Positions 44,722-56,978 of a stretch of DNA of 64,000 nucleotides are shown in pieces. Under the pieces are notes generated by a model that saw only the letters and a list, made by a program, of their open reading frames with translations, did not search any database and was not told the DNA's origin. Source of the stretch: Guadua angustifolia (lineage: Eukaryota; Streptophyta; Magnoliopsida; Poales; Poaceae); the NCBI GenBank assembly GCA_036346375.1, contig CM070520.1, forward strand, positions 18,204,852-18,268,851, given 5' to 3'. Position numbers and translations under genes: made by a program. The first letter of the stretch is position 1. Each line of letters starts with the position of its first letter.

Positions 44722-47700
44722 TGTAACATTCCAATTTGTAGTTCTCGGCGTCCGAATTTCAAAATCCGAACCCATTGCAATTTATTGGAATTAACTACAG
44801 CTTAAATTGAATTTTCCAAAGTCAACAAGGATTTAATTTGATTAATCCATATTTCAAATTAACCATTTCCTATTTTTATTGGGTTTATTGTGCTTCATTT
44901 GATTTTTCCGTATTTATGGGGATTTTCCGGATTTATTTGCTATTTATTCGGATTTATTGAAGCTTATTCGGTTTTTCTGGTTTTTATTTAATTCAGAAAT
45001 TATTTTCGAATCTTTTCTCTTCTGCCGATTAAATTGTTCCTTCACATGCTTCAGATCGCTCCTCCTCAGCCCACCCGAGCATTGCTGCCGCCAAACCTTA
45101 ACCCTCAGCCTTCTTTCTCCCACCGTTGGATCAAGGATCCAACTGCTATGTTTCACAAGGTTCCGTCCGGTGATAAAGGCCGTCCGAATCGATCCCATGG
45201 TCCCTGCAAGGCCCACGCCACCCAAACCTAGCACCGCCACCAGAACCCTAGCCGCATGTGAACTTCGGTTCCCATGTCGCTTCACGCCCGAGATTATTTA
45301 ATGCTCACACAGATGCCTCCCGAGGTTCCCCTTCTCCCGCCGCCCATTTTGCCCTAGGGCTGGTCGCCTGGGGCGCCGCCATCTACTTACACTACCTCGC
45401 CGGAGTTCCAACCCGTGCCCGAGTACTTCCGCCGCCTCTATCTCCCACTCCGGTAAGTCTCCGGTGACCTCGTGTGTACCGTTGAGTTCCTCATGTCCTA
45501 CTCTTCCTGATCCGCACCGTTTGGTGGCTAACCCGTCGCTCCTCCGCCATTTTCCATGCCTTCGTCTTCGTCTCCGGTGGCTTGCGCCGCTTGTCTCGCC
45601 GTCGAGCTTCTTCACCGCCAGGTGGCCGATCCGCGACAAAGAAAGGCCGAATTTGCGCTTAATTCGCTTCCCACAAGAAGCTCGAGCCAAACTGCTGTGT
45701 CATTTACATGTAGATACCATGTCACCGACGCCACATCGCCATCGCTGCCGCTTAGCGCCTCACGAGTCGACCAGGTCTGCCGTGTCATCGCCACGTGTTA
45801 GCCATCTCACCGCCATAGTTCTGTGTGTCGCCACGTGTTTGCCATGTGTGCACCGCGTCGCCGCCACGTAAGCCTTAGTGTATACGTGTATGCCTCGTCA
45901 CCACCACGTGTGTGCCACGTGCCCGCCGCGTCCGCGCCACCTCACCACCGCCGCGCCAAGGGTGCGCCACTGACTTGAGGTCCCCACAGGTTAGTGGCAT
46001 GCCATTAATCCATTTCTGATTTAATTCCAATAAAATCCGAATCCAGCGAATCACAACGCGACACGTGTCACTCTTAATATTTTTCTGATTTTCTCTCCCA
46101 TTTAAACTTCGGAAGGCCCGTTCTCCTCCGTTCGAACTCCGATTCGAACGATTTAAATTTCTAAATTCATCTAAAATCATGCTCTATCTGCTGGTGTCTT
46201 TCTTTTGAATTTTTAGATTTTATTTATTTTTGTTTTATTTATTTTTGTCTCGTTTCGCGTGTTTCGCGTGTAGACGACGCAGCGGTTGAGCGAGCGGAGC
46301 ATCCGACAGAGGTAGCAGCAGCGGGAGAGGTTGAAGGCAAGTCTCCCTTGACCATATTGAACCCAATTTTATGAAATATTACTTAGTTTTAAATTATTGC
46401 ATGCGTACTACTTTGCGTACTGTACTTTAATGCCATTTTAAATGTTTAGATAAATGCCAACTTGTTATGCCCACATTGATGTTCATTTTGACAACCATTG
46501 ACACCCTAGGAAAATTAATTACTGTTAATTATAATCATTTTGGTATTATGGGACGGTAGAAAATGCTTAGCCATGCTTAATCACGCCGGTACCTTACCAT
46601 TATGGAAATGCTTTCATATTTGATTCAAATTGAATTGTGAAAATATGGCAATTGGTGTTGCCGGTATTAATTTGAAGAATAAAAGTGAAAAATGATTTAG
46701 ACCGGGGCGGATGGTTGAATGGTGGGTGTGGGATGCACAAAATTTTGGAATGTGATTGTTCCGCCCTAGTCAATTAAGGACCGGTCGTGTGTTACCTTGG
46801 GCCATGCTATACAGTACAACCACATGTCTATTATGGGTACGACCTAGCTAAGTAATTTGCATGTATCGTTATTTGACTTCGCCATTGGGATGTGCGGTTT
46901 GCCGGGAGGGTACTTGCAAGGCGCAAGAGGGGGCTTCTGTACTGGGTGGGATGCCCTAACAGCGGTGAAACCTTAGCGGTGAGCTCAGAGCGGTATTATG
47001 CATTGTAAAGGCCTTGTCATGATCTCCCTACCGACACACCAAAGGAAGTGTGTCAATAGCTTGGCAAAAGGGGTTGATCATGTCGTGTGGGTAAAGTGTA
47101 CAAACTCTGCAGAGTCAAAACTACTTGAGTAGCCGTGCCCACGGACAAGGGCAAGCGTGGAACGCTTTCACATAGTAGATTTTCTGGTTTTGGTTTTAAA
47201 TGGAAAATGATGGATTTGGTTTAAAAATGAAAATGTGGTTAGGAATCCGTGAGTGACTGGAACTCCCGGATTTTAGTTTGGCGGCTAGAGCCAACCAGGT
47301 AGATGGAACCTGGAAAATTGTTATACTTCAAAATTTAATTAATTATGCTATTTACATTTTGTTAAATGCTGCTTTATGAAATTATTACTTGTATTTAAAT
47401 TTCAATTTTGCTTTATGCAAATGAACCCTATATGCTTCCTTTGTTTAAGCCTTGCATTTAGTTATTTGCATTAAGTTTTCGAGACTTGCTGAGTATGTTG
47501 CATACTCACCCTCGCTTTTCATTGCGGGGCTGCTTATTCCATAAAGCAGATGAGGAGATCAGAGCTAGCTATCCAAGGGCTTGCATTCCACCATTCGACA
47601 TCTGCGGTGAGGACTTTGATGAGGAGGAAAACCCGGACTTCTAGGGAGCGCACCTCAGTCGGTTGCCTGTGGGCACATTGACTGGCTCTTTTTGTTGCTA

Positions 47701-47907
47701 CTTTTCCGCTGCCACTTTCACACTTAAGTCGTAAGGCTCGACACTTGTAATAATGTGATGATGATGTTTACACTCTTTTACTTTATTGCTGTTAATTACT
47801 TTATGATATGTCTGTTATCATCATCAGAGGATGTGTGTGTGCTAGTTGTCCTGGACTAGCACGGTTGAAACACAGAGGGTTCGGATTTGGTAATCCGGGT
47901 CCCTACA
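44722..47907 (+). repeat. Element C 5' LTR
   Basis: 3186 bp. Contains a cluster of CCACGTG cores at about 45790-45920, leader-like GC-rich sequence, and a long AT-rich second half. Highly similar to the 3' LTR except about 45040-45270, where the copies differ more. Confidence 0.95.
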
Positions 47908-47909
47908 GA

Positions 47910-47924
47910 GGTGGTATCAGAGCC
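47910..47924 (+). other. Element C primer binding site (initiator tRNA-Met)
   Basis: TGGTATCAGAGCC starts at 47912, directly after the 5' LTR, complementary to initiator tRNA-Met. Confidence 0.95.
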
Positions 47925-48474
47925 ATATCGACTGTAGGTCGCAACCCTAGTTAGAATGGCCGTTAGAATTTCAAAACTATTTTCGAAATCAAACCAACAA
48001 ATTGGTAATTAATAGATTGTCTCCTCTCACCTTAATCTTAGGTTCTTACTTCTTTCCTTTTCTGAATATTATTTTGAAAACTTTAAATTTGATCTTAACC
48101 CGTGAAATATCTCTAAGTTTTCGGTCTTCCGCAAGTATTCAAATTAAAGAAGATGACGAGCAAGGTTCTCTTCAAGACCGAAGACAGGAGCTATTGGAAA
48201 CATCATGTTGTCGGAAGAGCTATGAAGAATAAGTTATTAGTGCCCATATTTTCCTTTTCTTTCATTTAGTAGCCGGAGTTTATTTGGGTTTCTGTTGTTT
48301 GCTTGCTGGGTGTGTTGTACGCTTGCCCAGGCATGGTGTTGCAGCCACCTTGCGTTGGAGTTTTGTTGCTTGTTTTTGGATATCTCCTTGTTCTCCGTAT
48401 CTTTTGCTGTTTCCCTCTCGTCTTGTGCTTTTCTCTCTCGTCTTTTGCTAACTTTTCCTTGGCCGTTGCCTCAG

Positions 48475-49690
48475 ATGGAAAGTCAGGGGAGTGGTCGCGG
48501 AGGCAGAGGCAGAGGCAGAGGCCGTGGTCGTGGTCGAGACCCGGCAGTGCCACAAGAGCAGTAGAGTTCCTCAGAACAGCAGGCTCAGTCGGAGCAAGAG
48601 TTGCCACCGCCACCACCTTTTCAGCCTCAGATGGCCGATATGCAGCAAATGATGGCGATGCAACTTCAGCTACTGCAGGCCTTGGCGCAGAACATGGTGA
48701 ACAATCGCTGACCAAAGCACCGGCCCAAATGCGCTAGTGTTTCAAATGATCAATGAAGCTTGGAGAATTCATGAGGACCCGACCACCTACCTTCTCAGGC
48801 GCAGGAGAGCCTTTGGAGGCAAACGATTGGCTCAGGGATATTGAGAAGAAGCTTCAGCTGGCCCAGTGCAATGACCGCGAGAAGGTGCCAGATGCCACCA
48901 TCACCAAGGGAGTCAGCCGCACTGGTGGGACAACTGCTTAGCTCACCGTAACGCCAAAGCGATCACTTGGGAGGAGTTTATCGAGGCCTTTCTTGACCGC
49001 TTCATGTACTCTTTGGAATCATTGAGATGAAGAAGAGAGAGTTCAAGTCAGCTGCTGGGAATCAGAGTGTGTCGAGTATCTCAACTGGCCCACCCAAATT
49101 GCCGAGATATGCACTGAGGATGTGGCCACCGATAGTGCCAAGATTTGAGGTTCATGGAGGGTCTGGACCCCGACCTCAAAGTTTAGTCAAGTTGCATTTG
49201 ATTTTCCCAACTTTCAGCACATGGTAAACAAGGCCCTAGTGCAGGAGGATGCTCAGCGCCAGCAGCGAGAGTCTCGCAAGAGGAAGATGGCTTTCCAGGC
49301 TCAGCAGGGAGCGAGTGGATCTCGCCGCCGCTTCCACCGCAGCCGAGTCGCCAGGACGCCTGTCCCAGAGCACCTCGACACCTTCTTCTCGACCTCACCT
49401 GGGCCGCCAGGGACCGCAAAGATGTTGCCGTGGCTCACCAAGAAGGGGAACACCAATGCTCGCAGGAGTTCAAGAGCTTTCACCGCCATCACCGGTCACT
49501 ATGCTAGCAATGTCCTCGTGAGGCGCCCCCAATGGACGCCAAGATTTTCACTTGGGAGCCACTCACCAAGACTCCAAAGACAGAGATCTGGCCGTGGAGC
49601 ACCGCACACTCTGAGAGCACCGCAGTCGTTTGGGAGAGGGCGTGTCAATCACGTGACTGCAAAGGAGGCTCAGATGCACCAGATGTGGTA
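48475..49690 (+). pseudogene. Element C gag
   Basis: Starts at ATG 48475 with a glycine-arginine stretch (GRGGRGRGRGRGRGRD), meets TAG near 48562, continues in the same frame (PQMADMQQMMAMQLQLLQAL) and shifts to 48753-48941, where the gag domain begins: RPPTFSGAGEPLEANDWLRD and KKLQLAQCNDREKV. Later pieces are AITWEEFIEAFLDRF, MKKREFKS, HMVNKALVQEDAQRQQ. This is the standard Tekay Gag order. At least four breaks make it non-functional. Confidence 0.85.
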
Positions 49691-49830
49691 TTGATATGTT
49701 CCTTTTCAATTCAATTCACCTCGCCATGTTGTTGTTCGATTCGAGCATCGATTCTTTTATCTCCAAGTGTTTTGTTGAGCAATTTGGTTTGGAGTCTTTT
49801 CCTCTCAAGAGCCCTATGATAGTGCAATCT
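49690..49830 (+). pseudogene. Element C protease remnant
   Basis: LLFDSSIDSFISKCFVEQFGL (Asp codon 49738-49740) lies where the chromovirus protease is expected. The residue after D-S is serine instead of the usual glycine, so the active site is altered. The N-terminal strand is frame-shifted. Confidence 0.7.
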
Positions 49831-50025
49831 CCGCAAAGAAATGACAACAAGTTTGTGTGCCCAGCGCCGCCATAGAAATCAATGGAGTAAAATTCCTAGC
49901 TTAATCTCATCCTCTTGGATTCAAAGGAATAGATGTCATCCTAGGGATGGACCGTTAGTCAAGTTCAAAGGTCAAATTGATTATGGTCAAGAGCCATCAC
50001 TCTCACTAATGCGGAAGGCACTCAA

Positions 50026-50860
50026 GTGGAGTGTATGTCCGATAAGTCCTCAAGTAGGAAGTGCACCTTGAATCGGCTGAAAGAAGTCACTGTGGAGAGT
50101 GTGCCTGTGGTGAGTGAATATCCCGATGTATTCCCTGAGGAATTGCCAGGCATGCCGCCTAATCGGGACATTGAGTTCACCATAGAGCTTGTACCAGGTA
50201 CAGCTCCCATCTCCAAGAGACCTTACCGCATGCCAGCCAATGAACTCGCCGAGATGAAGAAGCAAATTGAAGAGCTGCAAGAGAAGTGATTTGTCCGTCC
50301 GAGTTCGTCGCCTTGGGGAGCACCAGTTCTCTTTGTGAAGAAGAAGGACAACATCCTGCGGATGTGCGTCGACTACAGAGCTCTGAATGAGGTCACCATC
50401 AAGAACAAGTATCCTTACCCAGATCGACGATCCGCTTGATCAGCTTGAAGGAGCTTGCATCTTCTCCAAGATCGATTCATGATCCGATATCATCACCAAG
50501 ATAAGGCCGCAGGACATTCCAAGACAGACCTTTGCCACTCGGTATGGATCAGATGAGTTCACAATCATGTCCTTTGGTCCCACTAATGCCCCACCTTATT
50601 TCATGAATCGATGAACAAGGTGTTCATGGATTACCCGGATAAGTTTGTGGTGGTGTTCATAGATGATATACTTATCTATTCTCGAGATGAGGCTGAGCAT
50701 GAAGGACATTTGAGGATGGTCTTAGAGAAGCTCGGTCACCAACAGTATGCCAAGTTCAAGAAGTGTGAGTTCTGCTGATGGTTGCATTCTTGGGTCACAT
50801 CATTTCTCACTGGAGGTGTCTCAATTGACCCGAAAAAGTGAAAGGAGTGCTTGATTGGAG
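50026..50860 (+). pseudogene. Element C reverse transcriptase
   Basis: VVSEYPDVFPEELPGMPPNRD and PYRMPANELAEMKKQIEELQEK open the domain; a TGA follows at about 50287, then SSPWGAPVLFVKKKD, CVDYRALNEVTIKNKYPYP, MSFG, and catalytic FIDDILIYSRDEAEH (from about 50656). The motif order is that of chromovirus RT. Several short indels and stops break it, including near 50420 and 50780. Confidence 0.85.
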
Positions 50861-51420
50861 GTAGCCCAAGTCAAGGCTTGATATCGAAGTTTCCTTGGCC
50901 TCGGCGGTTTACTATCTGGAGGTTCATTGAAGGATTCTCGAAGATTGCTGACCGCCACTCACCGGCCAAGAAGGAGAAGAAGTTTGAATGGATCAAGCTT
51001 GCGAGCGAGCTTCGAGAATTAAAGAAGAGATTGACTACACCCCGTGCTCGCCCCGTCCCGGACATTGTAAGGGTTTTGAGATCTATTGTGATGCTTCGAG
51101 GCGTGGTCTGGGTTGTGTGTCGATGCAGAGCAGGTAGTCGCGACGCGCCATGGCAATTGCGACCACATGAGGAGAATTATCCAACCCATGACTTGAAATT
51201 GGTCATCTTTGCAGTATGCATTGAAGCTGTGGAGGCACTATCTCATTGGGAATCGGTCATAGATCTTCATGCACCACAAGAGTTCTGAATACATCTTCAC
51301 TCAAGCAGATCTCAACTTGAGGCAAAGAAGATGGTTGAGCCGATAAAGGATTATGATGCGCATACATTACCATCCCGGTAAGGCAAATGTGGTTGCCGAT
51401 GCAATCGAGCCGAAAGAGTT
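50860..51420 (+). pseudogene. Element C RNase H remnant
   Basis: Pieces in two frames: FEWIKLASELRELKKRLTT and, frame-shifted, FEIYCDASRRGLGCV (about 51075-51120), the conserved first strand with the catalytic Asp of gypsy RNase H, then ENYPTHDLKLV and ALSHW. Frame changes occur between each block. Confidence 0.75.
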
Positions 51421-51483
51421 ATTTGCAATAACTGATGGTTCAAGAAGGTCACCGCTTCTTCATGAGGAGTTCAAATATTCAAT

Positions 51484-52470
51484 TTGGGGTTGGTGAAAGA
51501 AGGATCTGTTGCTGCTTTGGAAGTTCAGCCAACTCTGGTGGATCAAATCAAGAAATTGCAGAAGTCAAACAAGGAAGCTGCTAGGATCAAGGAAAGGATT
51601 AAGGAAGGTAAAGCTCTAGGGTTCTCAGAAGATGAGGAAGGAACAGTGTGGCTTGGAAAGAGTATCTATGTGCCGAATCAGAAAGAGCTCAAGCAATTGA
51701 TACTGAAGGAAGCGCATGAGTCAGCGTATTCGATCCATCCAGGCAATACCAAGATGTATCATGACCTTCAAAGTGCTTATTGGTGGCCCAGGATGAGAAA
51801 GGAAATTGCAGAATATATAGCCATGTGCGATGTATGCCAGCGAGTGAAAGCTGAACATCAGAGGCCAGCGGGTTTGTTGCAGCCTTTGAGGGTACCTGAA
51901 TGGAAGTGGGAAGAAGTTGGAATGGATTTCATCACAGGACTTCCGAGGACCGGTCGTCGCTATGACTCGACGGTTGTCGTGGATCGACCGATTTAAAGTT
52001 GCACATTTCATCCCTCGTGAAGACAACCTATACGGAGATAGGCTTGCAGAGTCAGATATGTCTCTTGATTGTGTGTATGCATGGCGTGCCCAAGAAGATT
52101 GTTTCCATCGGGCACCCAATTCACATCTAGATTTTGGCAAAAGTTACAAGAAGCATTAGGCACCAATCAACTTCAAGATAGCTTATCATCCCTGCATTTG
52201 ATGGATGATCGAGCGGTGAAGTAGATTCGAGGATATGTTGAGAGCTCAGCATTGTCCAATGCACCACGGTAGGGATCGAGTTCCGCCATACGCTGAGTTC
52301 TCCTACAACAACAGCTTATCGTGCCGCCTTGCGATGTCGCCGTCAAGCTCTTTATGGAAGGAAGTGCGGGGCGCTCTCTGGCATGAGACAGAGATCGCCA
52401 AGTCTTCGCCCGATATTCAGAAAAGTCGAGGAACAAGTGAAGATGATTCAGGAAAGGTTAAGGACAACGC
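51484..52470 (+). pseudogene. Element C integrase
   Basis: Frame 51484-51996 gives the HHCC zinc-binding domain (HESAYSIHPGNTKMYHDL, WWPRMRKEIAEYIAMCDVCQ) and the first catalytic region (WEEVGMDFITGLPRT). After a shift, text of the core continues in other frames to 52470 (PYAEFSYNNSL near 52290). The zinc-binding domain is complete; the DDE core is split. Confidence 0.85.
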
Positions 52471-52960
52471 AGTCTAGGCAGAAAAGTTATGCAGATAATC
52501 GCAGAAGAGAGTTGACCTTTGCTCCTGGTGATTATGTGTACCTGAAGGTCTCCCCACTCAAAGGTATGCGTCGATTCCGAGTTCGTGGCAAGTTGGCACC
52601 GAGATTCATTGGACCTTTCCCGATTCTAGCTAGGAGCGGGGAAGTGGCGTATCAATTGGATTTGCCACCGCAACTGTCGAATGTGCACAATGTCTTCCAT
52701 GTGTCACAGCTGAGGAAGTGCCTCAGAGTGCCAGAAAGTCAGATGCAAGTTGAAAATGTTGAGCTGCATGAAGATCTGACCTATCCTGAGTATCCGATCA
52801 GAATTCTGGAAGAAGCCGAGCGCAGGATAAGAAACAAGGTGATCAAGTTCTGCAAAGTGCAGTGGAGCAACCATCCAGAGGAGGAAGCCACCTGGGAGCG
52901 CGAGGAGGATCTTCGAGTGGAGTACCCCAGCCTTTTTCCCTGGTTAGTCCCAAATCTCGG
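52471..52960 (+). pseudogene. Element C integrase C-terminus with GPY/F module and chromodomain
   Basis: Frame 52329-53072 is open: DNRRRELTFAPGDYVYLKVSP, GKLAPRFIGPFPILARSG (GPY/F module) and VHNVFHVSQLRKC, ending in a chromodomain (about 52790-52940) with RILEEAERRIRNKVIKF, VQWSNHPEEEATWERE and DLRVEYPSLF. Chromodomains of chromoviruses steer insertion to marked chromatin. This one is of the Tekay type and appears intact. Confidence 0.9.
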
Positions 52961-52974
52961 GGTCGAGATTTCTT

Positions 52975-52988
52975 GTTGGGGGGAGGTT
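52975..52988 (+). other. Element C polypurine tract
   Basis: TTGGGGGGAGGTT directly upstream of the 3' LTR, in the position of the plus-strand primer. Confidence 0.85.
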
Positions 52989-55900
52989 TGTAACATTCCA
53001 ATTTGTAGTTCTCGGCGTCCGAATTTCAAAATCCGAACCCATTGCAATTTATTGGAATTAACTACAGCTTAAATTGAATTTTCCAAAGTCAACAAGGATT
53101 TAATTTGATTAATCCATATTTCAAATTAACCATTTCCTATTTTTATTGGGTTTATTGTGCTTCATTTGATTTTTCCGTATTTATGGGGATTTTTCTGGAT
53201 TTATTTGCTATTTATTCGGATTTATTGAAGCTTATTCGGTTTTTCTGGTTTTTATTTAATTCAGAAATTATTTTCGAATCTTTTTCTCTTCGGGCCGATT
53301 AAACTGTTCCTTCACATGCTCCTAAGATTATTCCTCCAAATTTCACCCGAAGCGTTGTTGCCGCCAAACCCTAACCCTACCGCCTTCTTCTCTCCACCGT
53401 TGGATCAAGGATCCAACAGCTATGCTCGCCCGTGCCCGTCCGGTGATAAAGGCCGTCCGAATCCGATCCCACGATCCCCGTGCGTCCACGTCACCCAAAC
53501 CTAGCGCCACCGCCTCAGAACCCTAGCCAAGACGGTGAACTTCTTGTTCCTCGTGTCGTCACGCCCGAGATTATTTAATGCTCATACAGATGCCTCCCGA
53601 GGTTCCCCTTCTCCCGCCGCCCATTTTGCCCTAGGGCTGGTCGCCTGGGGCGCCGCCATCTACTTACACTACCTCGCCGGAGTTCCAACCCGTGCCCGAG
53701 TACTTCCGCCGCCTCTATCTCCCACTCCGGTAAGTCTCCGGTGACCTCGTGTGTACCGTTGAGTTCCTCATGTCCTACTCTTCCTGATCCGCACCGTTTG
53801 GTGGCTAACCCGTCGCTCCTCCGCCATTTTCCATGCCTTCGTCTTCGTCTCCGGTGGCTTGCGCCGCTTGTCTCGCCGTCGACCTTCTTCACCGCCAGGA
53901 CTGCCGATCCGCTGACAAAGAAAGGCCGGATTCGCGCCACTGCTTCCACAAGAAGCTCGAGCCAAACTGCTGTGTCATTTACATGTAGATACCATGTCAC
54001 CGACGCGTCACTGCCACGTCGTCGCTAGCGTCTCACGTAGCCGACCGGGTCTGCCATGTCATCGCCATGTGTTAGCCATCTCACCGCCATAGTTCTGCGT
54101 GTCGCCACGTGTTCGCCATGTGTGCACCACGTCGCCGCCACGTAAGCCTTAGTGTATACGTGTATGCCTCGTCACCACCACGTGTGTGCCACGTGTTCGC
54201 CAAGGTCTGCCGCCACCTCACCACCGGCCAAGGCCAAGGGTGCGCCATCGACTTGAGGTCCCCACAGGTTAGTGGCATGCCATTAATCCATTTCTGATTT
54301 AATTCCAATAAAATCCGAATCCAGCGAATCACAACGCGACACGTGTCACTCTTAATATTTTTCTGATTTTCTCTCCCATTTAAACTTCGGAAGGCCCGTT
54401 CTCCTCCGTTCGAACTCCGATTCGAACGATTTAAATTTCTAAATTCATCTAAAATCATGCTCTATCTGCTGGTGTCTTTCTTTTGAATTTTTAGATTTTA
54501 TTTATTTTTGTTTTATTTATTTTTGTCTCGTTTTGCGTGTTTCATGCGTAGACGACGCAGCGGTTGAGCGAGCGGAGCATCCGACAGAGGTAGCAGCAGC
54601 GGGAGAGGTTGAAGGCAAGTCTCCTTGACCATATTGAACCCAATTTTATGAAATATTACTTAGTTTTAAATTATTGCATGCGCATTTACTTTATGCATCG
54701 TATTTTAATGCCATTTTAAATGTTTAGATAAATGCCAACTTGTTATGCCCACATTGATGTTCATTTTGACAACCATTGACACCCTAGGAAAATTAATTAC
54801 TGTTAATTATAATCATTTTGGTATTATGGGACTAGAGAAAATGCTTAGCCATGCTTAATCACGCCTATACCTTACCATTATGGAAATGCTTTCATATTTG
54901 ATTCAAATTGAATTGTGAAAATATGGCAATTGGTGTTGCTGGTATTAATTTGAAGAATAAAAGTGAAAAATGATTTAGACCGGCGGATGGTTGAATGGTG
55001 GGTGTGGATGCACAAAATTTTGAATGTGATTGTTTCGCCTTAGTCAATTAAGGACCTATTGTGTGTTACCTTGGGCCATGCTATACAAGACAACCACATG
55101 TCTATTATGGGTACGACCTGGCTAAGTAATTTGCATGTATCGTTATTTGACTTCGCCATTGGGCTGTGCGGTTTGCCGGGAGGGTACTTGCAAGGCGCAA
55201 GAGGGGCTTCAGATCAGGGATGCCCTAACAATGTGAAACCTTAGCGCTGTGAGTCGGTAGCGGTATTATGCATTGTAAAGGCCTTGTCATGATCTCCCTG
55301 CCGACACACCAAAGGAAGTGTGTCAATAGCTTGGCAAAAGGGGTTGATCATGTCGTGTGGGTAAAGTGTACAAACTCTGCAGAGTCAAAACTACTTGAGT
55401 AGCCGTGCCCACGGACAAGGGCAAGCGTGGAACGCTTTCACATAGTAGATTTTCTGGTTTTGGTTTTAAATGGAAAATGATGGATTTGGTTTAAAAATGA
55501 AAATGTGGTTGGGAATCCGTGAGTGGCTGGAACTCCCAGATTTTAGTTTGGCGGCTAGAGCCAACCAGGTAGATGGAACCTGGAAAATTGTTATACTTCA
55601 AAATTTAATTAATTATGCTATTTACATTTTGTTAAATGCTGCTTTATGAAATTATTACTTGTATTTAAATTTCAATTTCGCTTTATGCAAATGAACCCTA
55701 TATGCTTCCTTTGTTTAAGCCTTGCATTTAGTTATTTGCATTAAGTTTCTGAGACTTGCTGAGTATGTTGCATACTCACCCTCGCTTTTCATTGCGGGGC
55801 TGCTTATTCCATAAAGCAGATGAGGAGATCAGAGCTAGCTATCCAAGGGCTTGCATTCCACCATTCGACATCTGCGGTGAGGACTTTGATGAGGAGGAAG

Positions 55901-56178
55901 ACCCGGACTTCTAGGGAGCGCATCCCAGTCGGTTGCCTGTGGGCACATTGACTGGCTCTTTTTGTTGCTACTTTTCCGCTGCTACTTTCACACTTAAGCC
56001 GTAAGGCTCGATACTTGTAATAATGTGATGATGATGTTTACACTCTTTTGCTTTATTGCTGTTAATTACTTTATGATATGTCTGTGTTATCATCACTGTA
56101 TGACTGTGTGTGCTAGCTGTTCCTAGACTAGCACGGTTGAAACACAGAGGGTTCGGATTTGTAATCCGGGTCCCTACA
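52989..56178 (+). repeat. Element C 3' LTR
   Basis: 3190 bp, ends GGGTCCCTACA followed by the AGTTG duplication. Differences from the 5' LTR are mostly 1-4 nt indels, often in G runs, plus a more changed block at about 53300-53530. Confidence 0.95.
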
Positions 56179-56183
56179 AGTTG

Positions 56184-56414
56184 TAAGACACACCTACACT
56201 CGATAGTAACGAAGATCACTGCCGCAAGGCGACTGGAGTAGAGCTATTACCTTCCCAGGGGCTCGAACAAGTATAAACCCACGCCTCTCGCCGTTATCGT
56301 TTTGTTCGCCCCCAAACGCGTCGAACCCTTTCTCCGCTTGTGCAAAGGCACACTGGTCCTGGGCTCACTAACCCCCTGCTTCATTTCTGCGGTTGGCGAT
56401 CCCGATCGCCGACA
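56184..56414 (+). repeat. Element B 3' LTR, right part
   Basis: Continues the LTR exactly where the left part stops: TAAGACACACCTACACTCG here and at 36692. Ends CGCCGACA. Left and right parts together are about 637 bp versus 638 for the 5' LTR. Confidence 0.9.
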
Positions 56415-56420
56415 GGTCCC

Positions 56421-56978
56421 CTAATGTAGCTGTGCCCACTTTCAAGTGAAACATAGAGAAGGGCAAAGAATTCGATTTTGAGCCGAGAGTGATTCTAAGC
56501 ATCGAATGAACATTTATCTCAGATTTGCCATTTTTCTAGACACAATTTTTACCTTACTATAAAATTTTCATATTAAAATATTTAACATAAAAAATATAAC
56601 AATTCGACAAGACTGATTGTTTTATTTACTCATTTCAGTTTTTATTTTATTTGAGGATAAATATTGATTCAAGAACTTTTGAAACTTTTTAAAGAGGTTG
56701 ATATGGGCTAATTATTCTTGTGTAAAATTTTTAGATCAAGATCTTACATATTTATTTTCTATTAATTCGACATTGTAGATTTCATATTTCATGATTTTGG
56801 TTTTAAAATTTTGAAAGGCACTAAAATAATTATTAGTTTTTGATATTTTTACCAAGGGTTAAGACTATTATGAGTAAGACACGCAAAATGTTTAACAAGA
56901 GATAAGCTTTGATTATGTTTGTAAAATTTCATCATGTCATTGCTTTTGAAGTCAAAACTTGTCACTTCATAAACATTT
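56421..56978. repeat. AT-rich repeat, left segment
   Basis: Non-coding. Parts (for example GATATTTTTACCA near 56845) resemble the repeat at 62390-63318, so this looks like the far part of the same repeat family, split by the solo LTR and element D. Similarity is modest. Confidence 0.4.

Larger units (their letters stand above)
44722..56178 (+). mobile_element. Element C: Tekay/Del chromovirus nested in element B
   Basis: Two 3.2-kb LTRs (44722-47907 and 52989-56178) begin TGTAACATTCC and end GGGTCCCTACA, flanked by AGTTG (44717-44721 and 56179-56183). Internal 5.1 kb: initiator-Met primer site, gag, protease, RT, RNase H, integrase with GPY/F module and a C-terminal chromodomain, all plus strand, then a TTGGGGGGAGG tract. 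The chromodomain and long LTRs place it in the Tekay (Del) lineage of chromoviruses. Stops and frame changes interrupt the polyprotein repeatedly. It inserted after element B. Confidence 0.95.
36279..56414 (+). mobile_element. Element B: Tat-lineage Ty3/gypsy element with dual RNase H
   Basis: The 5' LTR is 36279-36916; the 3' LTR is split into about 44316-44721 and 56184-56414 by element C. Flanks share GGTCCC (36273-36278 and 56415-56420). Without C the element is about 8.7 kb. Order: primer site, gag, protease, RT, RNase H, a second archaeal-type RNase H, integrase, and a 2-kb 3' region with an antisense coiled-coil frame. The extra RNase H and the antisense ORF mark the Tat lineage. Coding frames are broken in many places. 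Confidence 0.9.
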
